This document shows positions 53,082 to 60,341 of a stretch of DNA of 64,000 nucleotides, piece by piece; position 1 is the first letter of the stretch, and every line of letters begins with the position of its first letter. Source of the DNA: Oceanipulchritudo coccoides (GTDB lineage: Bacteria; Verrucomicrobiota; Verrucomicrobiia; Opitutales; Oceanipulchritudinaceae). The stretch spans positions 1,397,500 to 1,461,499 of the forward strand of contig NZ_JAAGNX010000001.1 in the NCBI RefSeq assembly GCF_010500615.1, in the 5' to 3' direction. The translations under genes and the position numbers were made by a program. The notes below the pieces were generated by a model that saw nothing but the letters and a program-made list of their open reading frames with translations, ran no database searches and had not been told where the DNA came from.

Positions 53082-54386
53082 TCATTGCACGGGGACTTGG
53101 ACCCGGTAGAAGACTTTTTCTGAAACCGATGGACTGGGTGCGCTAAATTGAAACGTGGCTTCGTCAGAAATCTGGGACTGCACCTTTGTCCATTGATCCA
53201 AATCCGGAGAACTTTGGAGATTATAGAGGAGCTGTGGAATTCCGGCATAACTGAGTTGGAGGTTTCCTTGATCATCCATTTCCAAAAATGTGAGCTTGGG
53301 GGGCGGGACGACCGAAGGAATAAAAACAAACCGGCTGATGACGACTTCGACTTCTTCGCCATCAATTGGCTCAAGGCCGGAAACAAGCCAGAGATTGATT
53401 CGTACTTGTTCATCGCCGGGGACTGGAATGTCAGGCCCTGTATAAGTCCATTGCGTCAAAAGTGGGGTGACATCCGGAGGTGGCGCATACGCACCATCGT
53501 GGCTGGCGAATGCAATTTGATCGGCCTGCCAGTCAAAACTGTGCGTGGTCGGTGCGCTTCCCTGGGGAATCGTGTAGCGTACCAGATTTCCAGGGTTATT
53601 CCATGGTTGGACGACAAATTGCGCATTCGTCGGGTCTTGGGCATCCCCCCAACGGGTTATCTCCACGTCGATTTCACGGTAGGAATACGCAGGATCATCG
53701 CTCCATGTAAAAAGCCCCAAAACCACATTCGGATCCAAGGCATCAACCGGGGAATCCACATAAAACCGGTAAGTCCCGTATCCAAATGAGTCATTTGAGA
53801 TCACCTCCGCACAACGCCATTGCCCGTCACGATAGGTAATCCGTAAATGCAGTTTTCCTTCTGCATCGACCCAGACATTTTCAAGATCATCTGAAAAGAC
53901 ATTGGGTCCTGGACCGAAAAGGAATCCACCCGACGTTTTCACATCCCAGTCGTAACCGGAGAAATGGAAAGCATTCACGCTTTGCCGATCCACTTGGATG
54001 GAAGCCAAAGCAGTTACTTGAAGATCCACTGGGAATTCAGCCGTCCCATTGAGAATCGGCGGATCGTAACCCACCGGAATGAGAAATGCCGCGATCTTTT
54101 TGGCCACGAGGTCCGCACCGCCGGTCGTAATGTCGCAGACCCAGTTTCCGCCAGAATCGATCATGCTCAGCGGTTGCGCGTTGGTCGGCTTTGTCCACCA
54201 TCCATGAACATAGATATAAACAGCCACCCGATGATCCTCCGGGTTCACATTCATTACCTCACCGGTCAAATTGGCATCGGATCCCTGCGGCGGGACAAAT
54301 GTGAAGCTGATTTCCGGCAATTGACCAGACAGGCTGATCGCACCAAGGAGGATCGCTCCTGCCATGACTAATTTTTGCGATCTCAT
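53082..54386 (-). CDS. Secreted GH16-like (concanavalin-A-fold) protein
   Basis: The ATG at 54386 gives 434 residues with a signal peptide (RSQKLVMAGAILLGAISLSG). A longer frame upstream lacks a secretion signal. An N-terminal domain (about 25-135) precedes a jelly-roll-like domain (about 140-370). YREIDVEITRWG carries the E-I-D-x-E triad of GH16 enzymes (E238, D240, E242), and GYGTYRFYV, LGLFTWSD and HSFDWQADQIAF fit GH16 strands. GH16 enzymes cut beta-1,3 or beta-1,4 glucans and galactans, but similar proteins can be binding only. The tail (SSPDLDQW ... FYRVQV) is the C-terminal module also seen in the secreted xylan proteins. It lies between two SGNH-TPR paralogs. Confidence 0.75.
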   Translation of the reverse strand: MRSQKLVMAGAILLGAISLSGQLPEISFTFVPPQGSDANLTGEVMNVNPEDHRVAVYIYVHGWWTKPTNAQPLSMIDSGGNWVCDITTGGADLVAKKIAAFLIPVGYDPPILNGTAEFPVDLQVTALASIQVDRQSVNAFHFSGYDWDVKTSGGFLFGPGPNVFSDDLENVWVDAEGKLHLRITYRDGQWRCAEVISNDSFGYGTYRFYVDSPVDALDPNVVLGLFTWSDDPAYSYREIDVEITRWGDAQDPTNAQFVVQPWNNPGNLVRYTIPQGSAPTTHSFDWQADQIAFASHDGAYAPPPDVTPLLTQWTYTGPDIPVPGDEQVRINLWLVSGLEPIDGEEVEVVISRFVFIPSVVPPPKLTFLEMDDQGNLQLSYAGIPQLLYNLQSSPDLDQWTKVQSQISDEATFQFSAPSPSVSEKVFYRVQVPVQ

Positions 54387-54504
54387 AATTGGTGTCTCTA
54401 AGCGAAAAGCTTTATGGTGATTACACAACCGATAAAGAAGCCCGCACTCCAAAGATAGCTGGCTCGGGTTTAAGGAATCAAGAATCCCCAAAGGCATTTC
54501 GTGC

Positions 54505-56325
54505 CTAATTGAGCCTGTTCAATTTTCTCTCTACTGTCTTGAGGTCATTGGCCGCCTGCTTGAAGTTGCTGCGAATCTCCAAAGCTCTCTCGAAGGATTC
54601 CTTGGCCTCGGCAAACCTTTCCCCCTTCAAGAGCAATACTCCCAGGTAGTAATGTGGCCAGGCGAGGTCAGGTAACATGTCACAGAACCGCCGAGCTTGT
54701 TCAATAGCTTCGGGACCAGATCCTGTTCCATCAAGGAATTGCGCGTAGTTGCCAAGAAGCATTGTATCCTCAGGCGCTCGTCTCAAAGCGGCAATGTAAA
54801 GGCTCCGGTCCCGCCACGGCGTCTGCATCGTGATACCTTTATCGATCTGTCCTAATTGTTCCCGGATATGACTCACAGTTCGGGAATGGCTGCTTTGTTC
54901 CTTGAATGGAGAAACGTTGATTCGCCCCAGGGCTGTCTGCCAGAGCCGTTTTGTATCCCAGGTTGTCAGGGCCAGCTGCTTTAGGCATGTGGACTCCCTG
55001 ATCCACTCCTCTTCCTGCGCTTCCAGAATAGTGGGTGGTAGAAACTGGGCCACTTCTTCCGCGAAGGCTCTGGCCAGAATGTAATTCCCTTTGGTCGTAA
55101 AGTGGACGTGCTCGTAGAAAAGGTTCTGGTCTGGAATTGTGTCGGAAGATTGGCGTGCCAGCAGATCGACTCCGTCAACAAGAACGACTTGGCCTTCGCT
55201 GTTAAGCGCCGTCTCATTCACAATTGCGTTTATTCGGGTGTCTGCCCTGACCGCCAGCGCATCCAGATCCCTTGCCCGGACGAAGGCTTCCTTCGCTTCA
55301 ATCGGCTTTGAAAGTTTAAGCAGGCAAGTGCCAATCCGAAACTGCAGCTCGGCATAGTCAGAATCAATTTCCGCGGCTTCTTCATATTTCCCCAGAGCAG
55401 AAGCAAAATCACCTGCCTCCTCAAAGGCATTTCCTTCCGAGAATAAGGCATCCCATTTCGCTTCTTGCGAGGAATCAAGGCCCTCCCGGTGCAGCGAGGC
55501 AAACGGTGAACAATCCTTCAAGTTACTCCCCACAGTGCTCAGTAGAACCGGCACCCCAGCTTTTCGACCCGCCTTGAGGATATCCTCAAGATTTCCCCTG
55601 AAGTTTTCGTAGGCCTGCAGGCGATTCGGATCATCCAGCCTGAGCTGATTTTCCTTGAACATGTCGATACCTGCCCAATTTCCAGAATCAGCCTCTCCGC
55701 CATCAGAAACAGAAGAGAGCAGTGTCAGCAACTGGCCGATCTTTGTCGTTTTCAAGGCAAGGCCTAGCCGGACAAACCAGAGGCTGGGAGCCTTTGAACC
55801 AAAGACGGTTCCAGCTCCAAACGGGCCGACCATCTCGTTGTTGCCCATGTAGATCAGCCACAGGTCGCCATCCAGTCGGGCACACTCCCGAGCAATTGGC
55901 AGGATTACATGTGAATTGATCGCGGTCATCGCGACATTGATGACCTCGAATTCTCTCCCTGGATAACGGTTTTCCAGAAGTATCTCAAGCTGACGCCCCA
56001 CCCCGTAACTTGGCTCAGGATCGCCCAAAGCAGCTGATTCCCCAAATAGAAAAATCCGGTAGGTACCCTCCGGCTTCTCAGCTGGCATCCGAAACACTAA
56101 TGGAACCCGCGCCAAGGCTGGCGGAAAAAACCGGTAACTGAATTTGTAGTTGGGTATTAAATACTCTTTTCCATCGAGCCTGCTAGGAAGGAAAAAGGTC
56201 GTGGGATAGCCAAAGCCCGTCACTCTTAACAGCAGCTCAAGTCCACCGATAAACAGAACAGGAATAATGACCATGGCCATCAGCCGCATGGCCCAAAGAC
56301 GACGGGGGCTTATTCGTTTTTTCAT
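54505..56325 (-). CDS. Membrane-anchored SGNH hydrolase with TPR domain (copy 2)
   Basis: This 606-residue paralog of the gene at 51255-53054 has the same plan: a membrane helix (about 13-35), SGNH block I FLFGESAALGDP with S97, YMGNNEMVG, internal TPR-like helices (about 290-345), EHVHFTTKGNYILARA, and C-terminal TPRs (about 500-600). The two copies differ throughout, so the duplication is not recent. As first gene of the minus-strand set SGNH2, GH16-like, SGNH1, it may drive the transcript. A terminator for the PEP-CTERM gene lies just upstream, so this operon needs its own promoter in the 43-bp gap after that hairpin. Confidence 0.85.
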   Translation of the reverse strand: MKKRISPRRLWAMRLMAMVIIPVLFIGGLELLLRVTGFGYPTTFFLPSRLDGKEYLIPNYKFSYRFFPPALARVPLVFRMPAEKPEGTYRIFLFGESAALGDPEPSYGVGRQLEILLENRYPGREFEVINVAMTAINSHVILPIARECARLDGDLWLIYMGNNEMVGPFGAGTVFGSKAPSLWFVRLGLALKTTKIGQLLTLLSSVSDGGEADSGNWAGIDMFKENQLRLDDPNRLQAYENFRGNLEDILKAGRKAGVPVLLSTVGSNLKDCSPFASLHREGLDSSQEAKWDALFSEGNAFEEAGDFASALGKYEEAAEIDSDYAELQFRIGTCLLKLSKPIEAKEAFVRARDLDALAVRADTRINAIVNETALNSEGQVVLVDGVDLLARQSSDTIPDQNLFYEHVHFTTKGNYILARAFAEEVAQFLPPTILEAQEEEWIRESTCLKQLALTTWDTKRLWQTALGRINVSPFKEQSSHSRTVSHIREQLGQIDKGITMQTPWRDRSLYIAALRRAPEDTMLLGNYAQFLDGTGSGPEAIEQARRFCDMLPDLAWPHYYLGVLLLKGERFAEAKESFERALEIRSNFKQAANDLKTVERKLNRLN

Positions 56326-56364
56326 CGTTTATCGGATTGTCCTAGGGAGAATCTAATCAGGAAT

Positions 56365-56396
56365 AAAAAAACCCGCTATCCGAAAATAGCGGGTTT
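56365..56396 (-). terminator. Rho-independent terminator of the PEP-CTERM gene
   Basis: On the minus strand, AAACCCGCTAT and ATAGCGGGTTT pair as an 11-bp perfect stem around a 6-base loop, followed by a run of T. It lies about 40 bp after the stop of the PEP-CTERM gene at 56436. Confidence 0.93.
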
Positions 56397-56435
56397 GTAA
56401 TTTAGAAATTAAAAATCTCTAAAGATGTGCTCAGA

Positions 56436-57143
56436 TTAAGCCTTGCGGCGACGATAGATCACCAGACCAAGAGCAGCAAAACCAAGCAGGACTGCGTAGG
56501 TTGACGGCTCCGGAACCGGAGTTTGAACCGTAGCGTACTGCAGGGTCAGCGGGTTCGGGTTGAAGAACTCGTCGAGCGACGGCTGGATCGGGCCAGTGAC
56601 ACGGAATCCAGCTTGTACTACAGGAGTACCTGTGCCGGGCGATGCCACCACGAGGGATAGGCTGTCCGTCACACCGGATACGAGCGGAGCGGTTTCCAAC
56701 TGGGTCGTTGCCCACGTTACAAAACCATCCAAGACCGCGGCAAAAGCTACCACACTGTAGCCAGCGGGTAAGCCCTGAGTAATTGTCTCAAAGTCGAAAT
56801 TGACTGTAGTACCAATAGCTGCACCGACGACTTCTTGATAGAAGGCGTACTCAATGTACAATTCGGGATCGCCAGTCGTCTGGTTTACCCAGACAGGGTT
56901 AGCGGCTTCAACATCATAAATGCCCTTGTTAGCGCCTAAGGACAGCGTGCTGCCCGAAAAGGTGGATTGAGCATTCGGGAAATCGCCATAGCCAAAACCA
57001 AACTGGAAGGAATCGTCTGCTACGCTGAAGGTATTCACAAATCCGTTCCAAGCAGCACCCGGATCGACCGTGAAATTTAACTGCGCTGACAATGAACTTG
57101 TGACAAGTCCGGCTAGCGAAGCCATTAAGAGTAATTTTTTCAT
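56436..57143 (-). CDS. PEP-CTERM-sorted secreted protein of unknown function
   Basis: This 235-residue protein starts MKKLLLMASLAGLVTSSLSAQ (signal peptide) and ends VPEPSTYAVLLGFAALGLVIYRRRKA, a clear PEP-CTERM sorting signal. The middle is a plain beta-rich domain (NFTVDPGAAWNGFVNTFSV) without catalytic motifs. It is expected to be exported and trimmed by exosortase. It is a single-gene unit with its own terminator. The body resembles many exported verrucomicrobial PEP-CTERM proteins with no assigned role. It has no clear similarity to the other PEP-CTERM protein here outside the tail. Confidence 0.88.
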   Translation of the reverse strand: MKKLLLMASLAGLVTSSLSAQLNFTVDPGAAWNGFVNTFSVADDSFQFGFGYGDFPNAQSTFSGSTLSLGANKGIYDVEAANPVWVNQTTGDPELYIEYAFYQEVVGAAIGTTVNFDFETITQGLPAGYSVVAFAAVLDGFVTWATTQLETAPLVSGVTDSLSLVVASPGTGTPVVQAGFRVTGPIQPSLDEFFNPNPLTLQYATVQTPVPEPSTYAVLLGFAALGLVIYRRRKA

Positions 57144-57354
57144 ATAATTAGGATTTTTAGTGATTAACGTTAATTCACGCTACGGCAAATCGCACCGTAA
57201 CGATGTAGAGTGAAATGGCATCGACTCTGCAGTGTCAACAGAAAAACTGCAATTGAGTGCAATCTTATATGTAAAAAACTCTCGTTTTATGCGGGAATGA
57301 TGCAGGAATATGCAGGCGCCCGAAAGCCTTTTAATACCGCTGAATTCCCTGATC

Positions 57355-57744
57355 CTAGTCCGCCTCGACAAACTCATACTGGACGTTCCACCCCTGGCCC
57401 TGGTTTTGACCGTCTGTGACAAACCAGAGCAGCGCTTCGCGGTCCCCGAAGTCCCAACCGTGCACATCATCTCTCAACCCGTTTCCATCATCATCAATTC
57501 CGTTCCAGCGAACTTCCCCCGGATTCACCCACAGGAAAGGCGCTAACTCCTCGTGGGTTATGCGGACCCCGTCATCAATAATAGCGATGGTGACAGGAGT
57601 TGCCTGCTCGGAGGGGCTCAGCGATAGTGGAATCCCCGCTTTCTGGATGAACCACTCTTCACCGGATGCGGACAGCCAGCCACAATAAAGGCCTCGTTTA
57701 AGCAGGCTTGGCAAGGAACCGTTAATCTTGTATAGAGCTTTCAT
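57355..57744 (-). pseudogene. Truncated subtilase-like fragment (Asp region only)
   Basis: The 129-residue frame starts MKALYKINGSLP and includes TPVTIAIIDDGVRITHEEL, which matches the catalytic-Asp region of S8 subtilases, then WVNPGEVRWNGIDDDGNGLRDDVHGWDF, a typical subtilase stretch. It ends 26 residues later, before any NGHGTH or GTSMA motif, so the His and Ser of the triad are missing and no proteolysis is expected. It could be a decayed gene or a small non-catalytic derivative. No subtilase remainder was seen in the 211 bp beyond its stop. The start overlaps the divergent TonB-like start at CATG. Confidence 0.6.
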
Positions 57745-58378
57745 GACATCTGTGCCTGAAGTCTCAAACAAGACCCCTTCCGGGGCGCTCTGGATTTCCA
57801 TTCTCTTTGTAGTGGCGCTTCTGCTCGCCATTCCGTTTGTGCAGTGGACCAATACCGATGATCCAGTTCCGTCGGGACCGGACACCGATACCATTCCCTA
57901 TGAATCTCCCGACTACGAGGAGCCCCCTCCGCCTCCCCCGCCGCCAAAAGACAAGCCAATTGATGACTTCAAGCCGGATGTGCAGCCGCCCACCATTACG
58001 GATATTGAAATCATCATTAATCCGGATTTGCGGGGCATCGGGAGCGGCACGCAAATTAATTTGCCAACCGGGGATATTCCCGACCCCTTCGTCGATATTA
58101 AGGATCTCACGACCCAGCCCAAGGCGATCCAGCAGCCCTCCCCGATCTACCCGCCCGATGCCAAACGCAACCGGATCAGCGGAGAGGTTGTTGTGCAGTT
58201 TCTCGTTACTATTGAGGGCCTCACCAAAGGCATTGAAATCCTTAAATCCTCCAACCCGGTCTTCGAATCGGCCGCCACCGACGCCGTCCGGCGCTGGAAA
58301 TTCATCCCTGGGGAAAAGGACGGCAAAATCGTCACCTCCCGCGTCCGTGTGCGCATCCCCTTCACCATCTCAAATTGA
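57743..58378 (+). CDS. TonB-like energy transducer
   Basis: This 211-residue protein has one N-terminal membrane helix (about 15-34), then a Pro-rich periplasmic linker (YEEPPPPPPPPKDKP) and a C-terminal TonB domain (about 125-211: PSPIYPPDAKRNRISGEVVV, then LTKGIEILKSSNPVFE, AVRRWKFIPG and SRVRVRIPF). It couples inner-membrane proton flow through ExbB/ExbD to outer-membrane receptors. ExbB and ExbD are not in the window. Starting at ATG 57743 avoids extra residues from a TTG 15 bp upstream. A bidirectional terminator follows 37 bp after the stop. Confidence 0.9.
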   Translation: MTSVPEVSNKTPSGALWISILFVVALLLAIPFVQWTNTDDPVPSGPDTDTIPYESPDYEEPPPPPPPPKDKPIDDFKPDVQPPTITDIEIIINPDLRGIGSGTQINLPTGDIPDPFVDIKDLTTQPKAIQQPSPIYPPDAKRNRISGEVVVQFLVTIEGLTKGIEILKSSNPVFESAATDAVRRWKFIPGEKDGKIVTSRVRVRIPFTISN

Positions 58379-58415
58379 GGTCTACAAGGCAGGTTGATTG
58401 GTCGGAAATGCAAAA

Positions 58416-58445
58416 GACCCGACTCTTTCGAATCGGGTCCTTTTT
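58416..58445. terminator. Bidirectional terminator between TonB-like gene and tRNA-Asp
   Basis: GACCCGA (58416-58422) pairs with TCGGGTC (58433-58439), with 10 bases between. A T-run follows on the plus strand (CTTTTT) and a TTTT run on the minus side, so it can end both converging transcripts. Confidence 0.85.
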
Positions 58446-58449
58446 AAAA

Positions 58450-58526
<77 letters not shown>

Positions 58527-58704
58527 AAATTGGGTAATGAGAAGTGAAGCTATTCGGGGGCCTTGGTTGGTCAAGCGTTTATTGCATAAAAAAATGTGAA
58601 GCCGGAAAGAACTGGAAACCGAGGGAGGTCAAGCGGTGAAATCGGTCTAAAGTGGGCATGCTGAGGCCTTGTGTGGCTGACGATAGCGAAGACAATCTCT
58701 CAGC

Positions 58705-59742
58705 ATGCAAGCGGACCCGGATCGCAGGGATGTGTCGGCCACACGGTCCCAGCGCCGAGCCTGGCGAAAGGGGCTTCTGGCGGGAGGGCTGGCGCTGGCT
58801 TTTCAATGTGTGATTCTGGGGTTGGCGGTCTTGATCGGGGTGCTGGATCCCCAGCCACACAAAGAGGCAACGCTGAAGCTGCCGGCGGGATCGGCAACCC
58901 GGCATCGGGAGCAACAGCGCACGACCGAGAACCAGCTGGCCCAGCTGAACCGGATGCAATCGGAGGGCCTGAACACGTTGATGCAGCCGATGCTGGAGGC
59001 GACCCGACCGGAGCTGGCGGTGGCATCCCCGGATCTGGCCCAGTCAATCGGGGCGATGGGAGCGATGCTCCCGATGGGGTCGATTTTTCAGGGTAGCCTG
59101 AGTGCCTTCACGGACGGGATGGATGCGGATTCACTTCCCCCACCCGATCCGGTCTCCTTCCTCGGGGAAAGCCTCAGCGCCCGGCGCATCGTTCTCCTGC
59201 TGGACGTCTCGGGCTCGGTGAAAAGCAAGATGGAGCGCGCCGGGGTCTCCATGGAAAAGCTGCGCGAGGAAGTGCACAAATTTGTCGACCAACTCGGTCC
59301 CAATCACCTCTTCGGGATCATCCAGTTCACCCGCAAATGGCAAGCCTTCCGCGACGAACTGGTTCCTGCCACAACAAAGGTTCGTGAGGAAGCGCGCGAA
59401 TGGATCAATTCCTCCTTCCGGACAAACGGGACCAGCGGGCACAACTGGAATGGCGGCTTTCCCAACGGTATCGAGGCCGTCATGACACAGGCCTTCGCCA
59501 TGGATCCCCAGCTGGATGAGCTATTCCTCGTCAGCGATTGCGACTTCCAACGCACACCCCCCGGCGGTGGCGGGCAGGATGTCCCATGGGCGCAGTTGCG
59601 GGATCTCACAAAGCAGCTCCAACAACAATCCATCGGCGAGACGCGACTGCGGGTCCTCTGCTTCTACCCTCCCGAGGAAGCACTGGCCGATTTGAAGGCG
59701 TGGGTCCGCGAAACCGGCAACGGGACGCTGCGGGTGTTTTAA
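58705..59742 (+). CDS. Membrane-anchored von Willebrand factor A domain protein
   Basis: This 345-residue protein has an Arg-rich start, one membrane helix (about 24-46), a helical linker and a VWA domain (about 158-345). The MIDAS motif is D167-V-S169-G-S171 in RIVLLLDVSGSV; the later metal ligands are probably in FRTNGTSGHNW and FLVSDCDFQ. VWA domains mediate metal-dependent protein contacts. Bacterial one-helix VWA proteins occur in operons for motor, gliding or protein-quality functions, but none is nearby here. It diverges from the tRNA-Asp gene, about 180 bp upstream. No function is assigned. Confidence 0.85.
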   Translation: MQADPDRRDVSATRSQRRAWRKGLLAGGLALAFQCVILGLAVLIGVLDPQPHKEATLKLPAGSATRHREQQRTTENQLAQLNRMQSEGLNTLMQPMLEATRPELAVASPDLAQSIGAMGAMLPMGSIFQGSLSAFTDGMDADSLPPPDPVSFLGESLSARRIVLLLDVSGSVKSKMERAGVSMEKLREEVHKFVDQLGPNHLFGIIQFTRKWQAFRDELVPATTKVREEAREWINSSFRTNGTSGHNWNGGFPNGIEAVMTQAFAMDPQLDELFLVSDCDFQRTPPGGGGQDVPWAQLRDLTKQLQQQSIGETRLRVLCFYPPEEALADLKAWVRETGNGTLRVF

Positions 59743-59863
59743 CTGGGAATCACACAGGTCTAACTACGAGTCGCGCAAATCACCCGAATACTATAAAAAC
59801 TATAAAGCGCACTACTTTGGATTTCGTGTGATCCGCGTAATTCGGAGTTAAATGATGCAGCGC

Positions 59864-60268
59864 TCACCGCGTTTTCAGCGGCTTCGGCACAATCTCCTTC
59901 CCAACCGGCATGAGGGCGGCGCCGGCCAGCTTGAAATGGGCAAATCCAAAGGGAATCCCAATGATCGTAATGAAAAGGACAATACCCGCGAGGGCGTGGC
60001 TGATAGCAATCCAGATGCCGGCAAAGATGAGCCAGAAGATGTTGAGCAGGCCCGAGAAGACCGAACCTCCCCTGCCCTTTGGGGAATCGATCAATTCCTG
60101 CCCGAATGGGAAAGCGGAAAACATGGCGATGCGCCAGATTCCGGGGACGAAGGGCAACCCGATAATTGTGATGGCAAGGATGAGCCCGCCGATGAACCAC
60201 TGGATAGCCATGATCCATCCACCCAGGACAAACCAGAGAAGATTGAGGAGAAGACTTATACCTTTCAT
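59864..60268 (-). CDS. YccF-family inner-membrane protein
   Basis: This 134-residue protein has four likely helices in two matching halves: LAITIIGLPFVPGIWRIAMF in the first and LFITIIGIPFGFAHFKLAG in the second. The repeated ITIIGxPF signature, with PFGQELID between, is that of the YccF domain (DUF307). E. coli YccF is of like size, with unknown function. The gene follows the copper-type TonB receptor on the same strand with a 73-bp gap. A link is unproven. Confidence 0.92.
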   Translation of the reverse strand: MKGISLLLNLLWFVLGGWIMAIQWFIGGLILAITIIGLPFVPGIWRIAMFSAFPFGQELIDSPKGRGGSVFSGLLNIFWLIFAGIWIAISHALAGIVLFITIIGIPFGFAHFKLAGAALMPVGKEIVPKPLKTR

Positions 60269-60341
60269 GCGATTAGCCTTCTATGAAACATACAAGAATG
60301 GCGAGTGTTTTGAGCTGCGCATTGGAATCATTTTTCGAACG

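Noticed and set aside
54387..54497. Upstream start for the GH16-like gene
   Set aside because: The added residues do not form a signal peptide, whereas the start at 54386 does.
57181..57199. TACGG ... CCGTA inverted repeat upstream of the PEP-CTERM gene at 57143
   Set aside because: Five-bp arms with a 9-bp gap are expected by chance in a region of this size.
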